The notes: generated from the sequence alone by a model not told the origin. DNA of 33,548 nt from Candidatus Levyibacteriota bacterium (GCA_027459725.1 DAIDHK010000014.1:1-33548), one strand, 5' to 3'. Numbered from the stretch's first letter, positions 26,194 to 33,151 are shown. Made by a program: numbers and translations.

Positions 26194-26356
26194 GACATCA
26201 TTTATGTTATGACAGGTGAATTACTTATAGATTGATGGTAAACACTTTATTATTTCATCAAAAAATAGTTACCAATTTACTATCCGTAAATGTACGTCAT
26301 TATTTATTTAGACTATGTAAAATAGGGAAATGAAATCGAAGTATGTGGTATCGAAA

Positions 26357-26620
26357 ATGCAACATCGAATAATTAGCAAAATAATTGCAATTAGGTTGCG
26401 TCAAAATAGAACTCGTCTCGATGTAGCTGTAGTTGCTGATATTAATCCTAATTACTATGGATGAATCGAACGACTTAAAACTGGAAATATGAGTAGTGTA
26501 ACATTAGAAAAGATAAAGCAAAGCCTTGGAGTATCATGGGAGGAAATTTTTTCTCCAGCCGATCACTTATTAGCATTCTTTAAAATGCTTGAAAAAGAAA
26601 ATCTAATTACGAATGAGTAA
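26357..26620 (+). pseudogene. XRE-type HTH regulator with one in-frame TGA
   Basis: Not in the ORF track. Read through one stop at 26462-26464, 87 codons give an HTH protein: IAIRLRQNRTRLDVAVVADI, then NPNYYG-stop-IERLKTGNMSSVTLEKIKQSLGVSW. The TGA falls where relatives have Gln, Arg or Lys, so a CGA to TGA change is the simplest cause. An alternative ATG lies at 26330. Its end overlaps the next gene by 8 nt (ATGAGTAA), which suggests an ancestral coupled pair. It is broken unless the stop is read through or is a sequencing error. Confidence 0.7.
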
Positions 26621-26843
26621 AAAGAAAAGACTTAACAAGAAAATTCCAGATAGAGCTTCACCTTATAGCCATTTATCAACAAATGAAAGGCTACAAGTAT
26701 TCGCAAATATCATAGTTGATCGAATTATTGAAGAAGAACAAATATATAAAGAGAAGTTAAAGACTGATCGTGATGCAAAGAGAATTTACGAAAACTGTGC
26801 GTGCGAGAAGTGCAGGATTAAAAGACTAAGAAAAGCCAAATAG
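26613..26843 (+). CDS. Small basic protein of unknown function
   Basis: 76 residues, Lys/Arg-rich at both ends, with a central helix LSTNERLQVFANIIVDRIIEEE and a Cys cluster CACEKC (C-x-C-x-x-C) near the end that could bind a metal. It overlaps the preceding HTH pseudogene by 8 nt. No family recognised. The upstream stop may also reduce its translation if the two are coupled. Confidence 0.55.
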   Translation: MSKKKRLNKKIPDRASPYSHLSTNERLQVFANIIVDRIIEEEQIYKEKLKTDRDAKRIYENCACEKCRIKRLRKAK

Positions 26844-26907
26844 CAAGGAAAACTTACATGTTCTTTATTTCCCAACGAATAAAAACTTAAATCTAATTGG
26901 ATTTTTA

Positions 26908-27174
26908 CTACGACCATTGAATGTATTTTTGTTTGTCAATTACTGTTTGTGCAATCTTTTTCATTTCAAAAGCCATTTTCTCTGCATAGTTTAAATTTGC
27001 ATTAGTGGGATCATTTATTCGCAATGTTTTCATTATTGCATTAATTACCTTAGGTTTATCGTTCTCGTTTAAGGTCATCTTAAAAATTTCTAGTGGTATC
27101 TGGCATAGAAACTCCTTATAAAGATCATTGGTAATATATTTTTGTATTTCATCCCACGTTAAATCTTTAGCCAT
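26908..27174 (-). CDS. Small hypothetical protein
   Basis: 88 residues, Lys-rich and helical by composition (LTWDEIQKYITNDLYKEFL; NYAEKMAFEMKKIAQTVI). No motif recognised. It is divergent from the next HTH gene across 76 nt, an arrangement common for a regulator and its target, but no function can be given. Confidence 0.5.
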   Translation of the reverse strand: MAKDLTWDEIQKYITNDLYKEFLCQIPLEIFKMTLNENDKPKVINAIMKTLRINDPTNANLNYAEKMAFEMKKIAQTVIDKQKYIQWS

Positions 27175-27234
27175 GCTGTAATTCTAGCAAACACTGCCAT
27201 TTTACACAAAAATGAAAATTATAGCCCAAAGATG

Positions 27235-27240
27235 TATAAT
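27235..27240 (+). promoter_or_regulatory. Consensus -10 box TATAAT before the small HTH gene
   Basis: A perfect TATAAT ends 10 nt before the ATG at 27251, so the transcript would be nearly leaderless. No good -35 is seen. Confidence 0.5.
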
Positions 27241-27250
27241 AGGTGTGATT

Positions 27251-27454
27251 ATGAGTTTTCAAGAAGAAGTAGCTAAAATTTTTAAAGAAGCTCGCGAAAA
27301 ACAAGGCTTAACCCAAGAGCAGGTAGCAATAAAGGCAAAAATTAATGTAAATTATTATGCTCAAGTTGAGAGAGGTGAACGTAATGCTCGAGGTGACATT
27401 TTGAATAAAATTGCCAATGCACTAGGAATAAAACTCAAACTCCCAATCGAATAA
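27251..27454 (+). CDS. XRE-family helix-turn-helix regulator
   Basis: 67 residues from ATG 27251 (MSFQEEVAKIF). The track start at 27212 lies upstream of the TATAAT box and is unlikely. It is a complete HTH domain: AREKQGLTQEQVAIKAKINV, NYYAQVERGERN, then ILNKIANALGIK. Such single-domain regulators control mobile-element genes or pair with small toxins. It is the last gene of the main element before the R1 repeat. Confidence 0.85.
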   Translation: MSFQEEVAKIFKEAREKQGLTQEQVAIKAKINVNYYAQVERGERNARGDILNKIANALGIKLKLPIE

Positions 27455-27472
27455 GGCTACCTACTTCCCTCT

Positions 27473-27718
27473 TTAGTTCACCTTTTTTGAATAGTAAGCT
27501 TTTGAGTATTTTTTATTTTCACTACCAAAGATATCAGTATTGCTAGAATCTTTATCATAAATAACCATCAATTTATCAATCCAGGCACAAAAAAGTTCGA
27601 TTGAAAAAAGACCTGGGGCACTAGGTGTGATGACGTCGTCATCAAACATATGAATTTGTTGATATATCAAGTTAATTTGAGAGTTCAACGATATCTTCAC
27701 TTTTACTCTAGCAAGCAA
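27473..27718 (-). pseudogene. Recombinase 3'-end repeat R1: T tail joined to P remnant
   Basis: An 81-codon ORF. Its first part, LNSQINLIYQQIHMFDDD, matches the end of the serine recombinase (SNSQISLIYQQIRMFDD). After the GGCACT core it continues as the T tail, APGLFSIELFCAWIDKLMVI, ending KAYYSKKVN. The rest of the recombinase is absent. T (27473-27616) appears to be the right end of the main element and the recombinase piece (27625-27718) the left end of the first cassette. It is not a functional recombinase. Confidence 0.7.
27617..27643. repeat. Junction core R1 with perfect palindrome
   Basis: GGCACTAG, then GATGACGTCGTCATC (27629-27643), 7-bp arms around one central T. The equivalent sites are at 10864, 28451 and 30890, with a degraded one at 29356. 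Confidence 0.65.
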
Positions 27719-27763
27719 TATTTATAGATTTGGCCTCAAAAGAGTTCGACTCCATGTGTCCTA

Positions 27764-27791
27764 TTGACTTTGTGGCACATTGAGATACAAT
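27764..27791 (+). promoter_or_regulatory. Promoter of the first BrnT/BrnA cassette
   Basis: TTGACT (27764-27769), 16-nt spacer, TACAAT (27786-27791). The start site would fall at or next to ATG 27799, giving a leaderless mRNA. Confidence 0.6.
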
Positions 27792-27798
27792 AGAATTG

Positions 27799-28062
27799 AT
27801 GGTAGTTATTAAAGGACTTATCTGGGATGAATGGAATAAGGCTCACATTGCTGAACATAAACTAACTGTTGAAGAAGTTGAGGATGTGTGTCATTCGAAA
27901 TTTGAGGCCGTTCAAAGCTATAGAAAAAGAATACAAATTAGTGGAAATACGAAAAACGGTAAGAAGTTAATAATAATTTTGTCTCCAGAAGATCGTAAGT
28001 TGCACTTATATCCAGAAGGAATATATTATCCAATAACAGCATTTTATGAGGAGGTGAAATAG
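27799..28062 (+). CDS. BrnT-type ribonuclease toxin
   Basis: 87 residues from ATG 27799; the track begins at a TTG one codon earlier. It resembles BrnT: IWDEWNKAHIAEHKLTVEEV (family pattern 'W D..K...N..KH.v..eeA'), then RKRIQISGNTKNGKKLIIIL. The C-terminus YPITAFYEEVK replaces the usual ISAR..t..E...Y, so it is a divergent member. BrnT toxins cleave RNA and are neutralised by BrnA. The partner starts 1 nt after the stop. The small divergence makes a non-toxic variant possible. Confidence 0.72.
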   Translation: MVVIKGLIWDEWNKAHIAEHKLTVEEVEDVCHSKFEAVQSYRKRIQISGNTKNGKKLIIILSPEDRKLHLYPEGIYYPITAFYEEVK

Positions 28063-28063
28063 T

Positions 28064-28324
28064 ATGAATAAACCAAATGATTCAATCTTCAAAGATAGAG
28101 ATAAAGAAGCAGAGTTTTGGGAGAAAAACTATAAAGAAACATGGAAGACTGGTAAACCAGTAAATGTTAAGTTTGCCAAAAATCTTTCGGAGACACTCAA
28201 TATTCGTTTAGATCCAACCACTATTAATAGTGTTCGAAGAGAAGCGAAGGAAAAAGGCTTGGGTCCTACGCAATTGATCAGAATGTGGATTATGGAAAAA
28301 TTGGGAACGGCTTCCCATGCCTAA
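28064..28324 (+). CDS. BrnA/CopG-type antitoxin
   Basis: 86 residues with a charged N-terminus (DRDKEAEFWEKNYKETW, the usual 'EEREFWE.hd' opening of these antitoxins) and a ribbon-helix-helix end (SETLNIRLDPTTINSVRREA, then GLGPTQLIRMWIMEKL). It has a very strong Shine-Dalgarno, GGAGGTGA, in the end of the toxin gene. It would bind the toxin and repress the cassette promoter. It begins 1 nt after brnT and ends 10 nt before the T2 half. Confidence 0.82.
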   Translation: MNKPNDSIFKDRDKEAEFWEKNYKETWKTGKPVNVKFAKNLSETLNIRLDPTTINSVRREAKEKGLGPTQLIRMWIMEKLGTASHA

Positions 28325-28333
28325 TTATATAAG

Positions 28334-28523
28334 TTAATTCAGCAATTTTTTAACTATAATCATGTCATTATCGATTTTATGTGGATTTTGATATGCAAAA
28401 ATTATCTTCTCGATCCATTTACAAAAAAGTTCGATTGAAAAAAGATCTGGGGCACTAGGTGCGATGAAATCGTCATCAAACATGCGAATTTGCTGATATA
28501 TCAAGCTAAACTGGATTTTGACA
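28334..28523 (-). pseudogene. Recombinase 3'-end repeat R2
   Basis: Not in the ORF track. On the minus strand it reads FSLIYQQIRMFDDDFIAPSA, then PDLFSIELFCKWIEKIIFAY and on to a stop at 28334. This is the recombinase end joined to the T tail at the core (28451-28458). Only about 20 recombinase codons remain. Most of 28325-28634 is this repeat plus the next promoter. Confidence 0.68.
28451..28477. repeat. Junction core R2
   Basis: GGCACTAG followed by GATGAAATCGTCATC (28463-28477), a partly decayed form of the R1 palindrome. Confidence 0.6.
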
Positions 28524-28597
28524 AATTTTACTCAATATAATCATAAATTAAATTCGACGAATTTAGCCACAAAATGAGTTCGACTAGCATAAACTAC

Positions 28598-28626
28598 TTG
28601 ACTTGCGTATATTTCAGTATCATATT
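28598..28626 (+). promoter_or_regulatory. Promoter of the second BrnT/BrnA cassette
   Basis: TTGACT (28598-28603), 17-nt spacer, CATATT (28621-28626). The start site would be 1-2 nt before ATG 28635. It shares its upstream GAGTTCGACT with the R1 cassette. Confidence 0.5.
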
Positions 28627-28634
28627 AAATTAAT

Positions 28635-28946
28635 ATGGATATATTGTCAGAACCTGTTTCATTTGAATGGGATAAAGGCAATATTGATAAGAATTTTAAG
28701 AAACACTCAGTCACTAACAAAGAAGCTGAAGGAGTATTTAATAATGATCCAATCTTTTTATTTGAAGATGAGCGTCATTCTACAACTACTGAAAAATGAA
28801 GTATGATTTGGGGAACAACAAAAAGCAGGAGAAGATTGACAATTATTTTTACTGTGAGGAATAATATTATTAGAGTCATTTTAGCGCGTGACATGAATAA
28901 AAAAGAAAGGTGGGAATATGAAACTAAAACAAATACCAACATTTAA
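28635..28946 (+). pseudogene. BrnT-type toxin with one in-frame TGA
   Basis: The first 54 codons read SFEWDKGNIDKNFKKHSVTN and DERHSTTTEK, then a TGA at 28797-28799. The same frame continues SMIWGTTKSRRRLTIIFTVR, then NNIIRVILARDMNKKERWEY, to a stop at 28944-28946. With Arg at the TGA this is a full BrnT. The track ORF 28603-28806 is in another frame and is a shadow. The 3' end overlaps brnA by 29 nt. The toxin is probably dead while the antitoxin is intact. Confidence 0.8.
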
Positions 28947-29193
28947 AAACGAAGGTGAAGAACGTGAGTTTTGGGCAAACGCAGATAGCTCAGAATACTT
29001 TGATTGGAATAATGCAAAAAGAGTTGTTTTTCCTAATCTTAAACCTACAACAGAATCAATTTCATTGAGGCTACCTTCTTATTTGCTTGCTCGTATTAAA
29101 CAACTGGAAAATAACAAGGATGTACCATACCAATCACTTATGAAAATATTTTTGAGCGAAAAAGTAGATCAAGAATTAAAAGTCACAAAATAA
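28918..29193 (+). CDS. BrnA-type antitoxin of the second cassette
   Basis: 91 residues. Opening EGEEREFWANADSSEYFDW and ribbon-helix-helix end ESISLRLPSYLLARIKQLEN with VPYQSLMKIFLSEKV are typical BrnA. Shine-Dalgarno AGGTGG is 7 nt before the ATG. Its toxin carries a nonsense codon, so it may act as an orphan antitoxin that protects from related toxins, or may be drifting. Confidence 0.85.
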   Translation: MKLKQIPTFKNEGEEREFWANADSSEYFDWNNAKRVVFPNLKPTTESISLRLPSYLLARIKQLENNKDVPYQSLMKIFLSEKVDQELKVTK

Positions 29194-29214
29194 TAATTTT
29201 CTCTTGTCTATTTT

Positions 29215-29395
29215 ATTTAGTTCACTTTTTTTCGAATAATAAGTTTTTGAGTATTTTGTATTAGCAAATATGACAGTATCACTCGTATATGATTCATAAA
29301 TATCTATTAATTTCTCTATCCAAGCACAAAAAAGTTCGATTGAAAAAAGATCTGGGGCACCAAATATGATTATCTCATCAATTAACTGAAAACGA
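29215..29395 (-). pseudogene. T tail repeat R3, lacking clear recombinase sequence
   Basis: The minus strand encodes GAPDLFSIELFCAWIEKLID, then KYSKTYYSKK, almost the same as R1. On the other side of the core (29356-29363, GGCACCAA) the recombinase sequence is replaced by sequence reading QLIDEIIIF, with only faint similarity to MFDDDVITP. It may be the right attachment junction (T next to the original chromosomal flank), or a very decayed P half. The 29397 gene starts directly beyond. Confidence 0.6.
29356..29363. repeat. Possible right attachment core (R3), direct repeat of the tRNA end
   Basis: GGCACCAA is identical to 10864-10871 at the tRNA end, in the same orientation. If R0 is attL, this is the best attR candidate in the window, giving an integrated length near 18.5 kb. 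Eight bases alone would not be significant; the case rests on the T half beside it. Confidence 0.45.
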
Positions 29396-29396
29396 T

Positions 29397-30671
29397 ATGG
29401 ATGATCAATTAACTCAAAATAAACAAATAATCACCCCTCCTATGGGTAATGTTTCAGTAGTTAATGCTTCCAAAACAAAATCTTCTCTATTACACATAAT
29501 AGGACTCATTATTATCATTCTTATTATTTTGGGGATAGTCAGTTATTTTTTTATTACTGGAAACAGTAAGAAACTCACAAATGATAAACAAGCAGCTAAC
29601 AACATGCAGTCAACTAAGATAGATGTAAGTCCTTCATTTGGCCAGTCCTCGGTAACTATTAATCAAGTTACCAAGATACCTACTATTACTCCTATCAGTA
29701 ATTCTAATAATGGCTGGCAAACCTTCACCGATCCGCAAACACATATATCTGTTCAATATCCGCCTACATGGACAATGCAGACAATAAACAGCGGTGCTGG
29801 ATTAATCCTACAAGGCCCACAGGGCACAATTAATGCTCAGTGGGCACAGAGCGGATTCGGAGGCGTATGTGGCTCTCAACAATTTGAGAGCGTACAGATA
29901 TTTAATCAGCAAGTCAATAGTTGTTATAGTGTCCAAAGTAATGGTTCAGATACATACGGTCTTATATGGCCAAAACTTCCTAATCTAAACTTTAGCGCTT
30001 CCGCTATAGTCAACCCACCAAATAATGCGGCCAATGGAATAACTGTTTTTAAAATTCTTTCGACATTTAGACTTACTACCCCTGCCGCCTCTGGGTGGAA
30101 AACATATACAAATTCGCAATACGGATTTCAGATAACATATCCCTCCGAAGGAATTGTCATGAGTAATGGATGTTTCGGTTTAGATTCAAAACAATGTACA
30201 TATAACCTTAATACATGCGGTAACGATATACACTTCGATGATCAATATCAGCCGGTTAATGACAGACTTTTAGTTGTTGACAATTTTTTTAGTGTTTGGA
30301 TTACACCTATCAGCATGTCTCTTTCTGACTATATTAAACAAATGGATCCACAGCAAGTGTATGTTTATCAGACAATAACTGGCTCAAATGCAGATGAGGC
30401 AGTACAAATCATAGGGCTAAAACCCAGCGTGCAGCTAAACGGTCCCCCGCCTTTTCCATATATTTTTAGTCTTTATAAAAAAGGCAATGATCTCTTTAGC
30501 ATTAGAAAATTGCAAAACGATGGAGGAGTCGGTGGGTGTGTGATTGGTTGTAGTTGGCCTCAACAAATTGGCGAACAATCGTCATATAATGTTTCTCAAC
30601 AACAATGCTCCTCTGTTCAGCAACAATTTGTTTCCTGGAATATCCCCTTAAGTTTCAAGTTTATAAATTAA
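29397..30671 (+). CDS. Membrane-anchored protein with two PsbP-like domains
   Basis: 424 residues. A cytoplasmic N-terminus of about 30 residues, one helix (about 31-53) and a Ser/Thr linker precede two similar outer domains that begin WQTFTDPQTHISVQYPPTW (about 105) and WKTYTNSQYGFQITYPSEG (about 235). This opening is typical of PsbP-like domains in secreted bacterial proteins. The second domain has several cysteines (GCFGLDSKQCTYNLNTC). Function unknown. The gene starts just after the R3 repeat, its ATG 33 nt past the core, and ends about 100 nt before R4, so it occupies a whole cassette. Confidence 0.65.
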   Translation: MDDQLTQNKQIITPPMGNVSVVNASKTKSSLLHIIGLIIIILIILGIVSYFFITGNSKKLTNDKQAANNMQSTKIDVSPSFGQSSVTINQVTKIPTITPISNSNNGWQTFTDPQTHISVQYPPTWTMQTINSGAGLILQGPQGTINAQWAQSGFGGVCGSQQFESVQIFNQQVNSCYSVQSNGSDTYGLIWPKLPNLNFSASAIVNPPNNAANGITVFKILSTFRLTTPAASGWKTYTNSQYGFQITYPSEGIVMSNGCFGLDSKQCTYNLNTCGNDIHFDDQYQPVNDRLLVVDNFFSVWITPISMSLSDYIKQMDPQQVYVYQTITGSNADEAVQIIGLKPSVQLNGPPPFPYIFSLYKKGNDLFSIRKLQNDGGVGGCVIGCSWPQQIGEQSSYNVSQQQCSSVQQQFVSWNIPLSFKFIN

Positions 30672-30771
30672 TTAATCATTTACAGAAATTAATTTGTGAT
30701 AATAGAAACCTCAGTAATAATTAAAGAATCAATGCTCCCAAATAATTAGTTCAATTTTATAAAATACTCTT

Positions 30772-31092
30772 TTTAAAATATTATGCTCTCTGATAGTAAA
30801 AAAGCTTGCTTGGGGTCATAATTTTTTTGATACAAAATCATAAATTTGGCCAGCCAACACTGAAATAGCTCGAATAGGAAAAGACGTGCGTCACCAGGTG
30901 CGATGACGTCGTTGTCAAACATACTAATTTGTTGATATAGCAGCTAATTTAGGTGTTCGATAATCCTAGATAGCCCCACACAATTCCAGAGGTGATAATC
31001 GAACTTAATAAGACGCGAATCTCAATGAGACTCGACATTTTATACGTTTTACCTAAGTTAGTAAATTTATCCATCATAAACTTTGGTAATAT
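30772..31092 (-). pseudogene. Recombinase 3'-end repeat R4, longest remnant
   Basis: The minus strand encodes a longer end of the serine recombinase: FMMDKFTNLGKTYKMSSLIE, then IRVLLSSIITSGIVWG and LSNT, matching FMLEKFANLGTTYQMSNLSQ and following of the intact enzyme. A frameshift and stop follow, then LYQQISMFDNDVIAPGDA and a divergent T tail, LFLFELFQCWLAKFMI. It is more diverged than R1-R3, so older or from another lineage. Core GTCACCAG at 30890-30897. It fills most of the gap between the two flanking genes. Confidence 0.75.
30890..30916. repeat. Junction core R4
   Basis: GTCACCAG followed by GATGACGTCGTTGTC (30902-30916), one base off the perfect R1 palindrome. Confidence 0.6.
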
Positions 31093-31113
31093 GTAATGTT
31101 ATTTAATAGACAC

Positions 31114-31119
31114 TTGACA
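31114..31119 (+). promoter_or_regulatory. Consensus -35 box before the glycoside hydrolase gene
   Basis: TTGACA, with AATATT/ATATTA 18-19 nt later as a weak -10. This would place the start site near 31150, which favours ATG 31162 over the track start at 31096. Confidence 0.4.
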
Positions 31120-31161
31120 GCAACAATAAATTCATTGAATATTAATACTAAGCAATATATA

Positions 31162-33087
31162 ATGTTTAAGAATTATCTGCCTTCTAAGAAACAAATTATT
31201 TTAACCTCCTGGGTAATTTTAGTAATTGTGGTAATAGGGGTAGAAGTGATCTTAAACCTTGAAAGAGCACAACAAACTAATACAAGTCCACTAACCAATA
31301 CGAGTCTGCAAACCAACAATGCATTAGCTAATACTAGTTATATTTTTGGTACCTTGCAGACTAATCCAGCAAATGCTGCTACAGAATATAAAGATGGCAT
31401 AACTTTAGCTCATATTGATCTCAACTGGGCGCAATATGAACCTCAGCAGAATGTTTATTCAACCAGCTATATAAGTTCGATACAAGCTCAAATAAATCAG
31501 CTGCGTTCATCTGGTATGCAAATAGTTTTGGGCTTCGGCACACAGTATACACCTAATTGGATATTTAATATTCCTAATAGTCGATATGTTGATCAATATG
31601 GTGATCAATATATCTCAACTAGCCCAGGTAAAGATGTACCTAATTTTGTTTTCAACCAAGCTGTGCGGGACCAAGTTAATTTGTACTTGAGTCATGTATT
31701 TTTCGATTTAGGAACCAATTTTTTTGCAGTACGAGTTGGAGGTGGGTGGTATGGAGAATTAAATTATGGCGAAGCGAATTATAACGGACATACTAATTGC
31801 TACTGGGGATTTGGAAATCTTGCACAAGGAATTGCTAGCGGACTTGCAACTGGTGTGAATGTAAATCCAGTCCCAAATTGGACCCCGGGTACCCCATCAT
31901 CTAATCACTCCTCTGCAGTTGCCTTTCTTAATTGGTATGTAAATAGTTTACAGGAATATCAAAACTGGCAAATTATCACTGTTCGAAAATACTATAAAGG
32001 TAATATAGCTGTATTATATCCCTCTTGGGGTATACGTCCATCAGGCTACACTGCGGCTATTAATGATGACTTGAATGGGTCATCCGGAGAAGAACAAACA
32101 GGAGAAGTGCAAAATGGCTGGGACTTTGCTCAAATGATCTCAAGTATTACTGATCCCAATGTTATACCGTACACTACTTGGATTGATTCCAATCCTTCAT
32201 ATGGTAATGATAATTCTTCCGATCAAACGCTATGGTCTCCGGCTCACTGGATAGCTTACTTAGCCCAAACAAATCCTCTACATCTTCGTGTGTGGGGAGA
32301 AAATACAGGATCAGATAGCTATACTAATATGCAACTTTCTCTAAGTCGTATGGTTCAATATAACTATATGGGGATTATGTGGGCTTTTGATAGTCAATTA
32401 AATTCGGGAACTTATGCTTCATTATCACAATATGCCAACTTGATTGCTCAATATAATCGATCTTTGCTTCCATCTGTATTGGCACCTTCACAATTACCAT
32501 CACCTACTCAGACTGTATTAGCAACTCCCACTATTTATTCTAATCCTTCACCTACTTCTCAAACACAATCCTCCTTATCTCCACTTTGCAGTACACCTTC
32601 CAGTCAAGCCTGCGGTTATACCAGTACATGTTCAGTAAACGGATCTACTTGTGAATATGGTTGCTTTGCCGGGGGATCAAATGTTTATGTCTGTCAAAAT
32701 GGGAAATGGTATTTCTCAAAGTGGAGTACACAGGGGACATGTAGTCTATGTAATAATTCATCTCAGACTATTCCACTTTTAACCCCTACTCCAACTTTAT
32801 CTTCATTTCCAAATCCATACCAAAATACAAATATTACCCCCACCTCATCTCCGGTAGTTACTACTACTAACTCTAATAATATGGTCTGTAGTACTAGTTC
32901 AATACCCGCCTGTGGATATACTGATAACTGCTCAAGTACTGCTAATGGAACTATCTGTGAAGTAAATGTTAATGGATGTACTAGCTCCAGCTCAGGTTCT
33001 AATGTATATCTCTGTAATAACGGCAAGTGGGTCTATTCCAAATGGGTAAATACTGCTAATTCTGCCTGTAATTTCTGCACAAATTGA
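31162..33087 (+). CDS. Membrane-anchored GH42-like glycoside hydrolase with two Cys-rich C-terminal repeats
   Basis: 641 residues from ATG 31162 (MFKNYLPSKKQ), which begins with a basic stretch and one helix. The track start at 31096 adds an unlikely 22-residue lead inside the repeat region. The catalytic part resembles GH42/TIM-barrel beta-galactosidases: LAHIDLNWAQYEPQQNVYS, QIVLGFGTQYTPNWIF, then RVGGGWYGELNYGE with the likely acid/base Glu, and LRVWGENTGSDS as a possible nucleophile region. A Ser/Thr/Pro linker carries two related modules, ACGYTSTCSVNGSTCEYGC and ACGYTDNCSSTANGTICEV, each ending NVY(V/L)C.NGKW. It probably acts on glycans outside the cell; the substrate is not known. Confidence 0.7.
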   Translation: MFKNYLPSKKQIILTSWVILVIVVIGVEVILNLERAQQTNTSPLTNTSLQTNNALANTSYIFGTLQTNPANAATEYKDGITLAHIDLNWAQYEPQQNVYSTSYISSIQAQINQLRSSGMQIVLGFGTQYTPNWIFNIPNSRYVDQYGDQYISTSPGKDVPNFVFNQAVRDQVNLYLSHVFFDLGTNFFAVRVGGGWYGELNYGEANYNGHTNCYWGFGNLAQGIASGLATGVNVNPVPNWTPGTPSSNHSSAVAFLNWYVNSLQEYQNWQIITVRKYYKGNIAVLYPSWGIRPSGYTAAINDDLNGSSGEEQTGEVQNGWDFAQMISSITDPNVIPYTTWIDSNPSYGNDNSSDQTLWSPAHWIAYLAQTNPLHLRVWGENTGSDSYTNMQLSLSRMVQYNYMGIMWAFDSQLNSGTYASLSQYANLIAQYNRSLLPSVLAPSQLPSPTQTVLATPTIYSNPSPTSQTQSSLSPLCSTPSSQACGYTSTCSVNGSTCEYGCFAGGSNVYVCQNGKWYFSKWSTQGTCSLCNNSSQTIPLLTPTPTLSSFPNPYQNTNITPTSSPVVTTTNSNNMVCSTSSIPACGYTDNCSSTANGTICEVNVNGCTSSSSGSNVYLCNNGKWVYSKWVNTANSACNFCTN

Positions 33088-33151
33088 GAGCTGCTAAGCT
33101 AGAAATTTTAAGACAATCCTTTTTATACTTCCATATTTTCGATACTAAAAT

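Noticed and set aside
26357-26620. Alternative genetic code with TGA as Gly or Trp
   Set aside because: TGA ends the TraG-like and replication-relaxation genes, and long genes show no internal TGA in frame.
27580-27623. T halves contain GTTCGATT...CACCA-like text that looks like a tRNA 3' end
   Set aside because: The would-be T stem (AAAAA/GAAAA) cannot pair, and the distance to CCA is 21 nt instead of 16 in every copy. The conserved reading frame explains it better.
32763-33026. Minus-strand ORF within the glycoside hydrolase 3' end
   Set aside because: Antisense shadow of the repeat-containing C-terminus.
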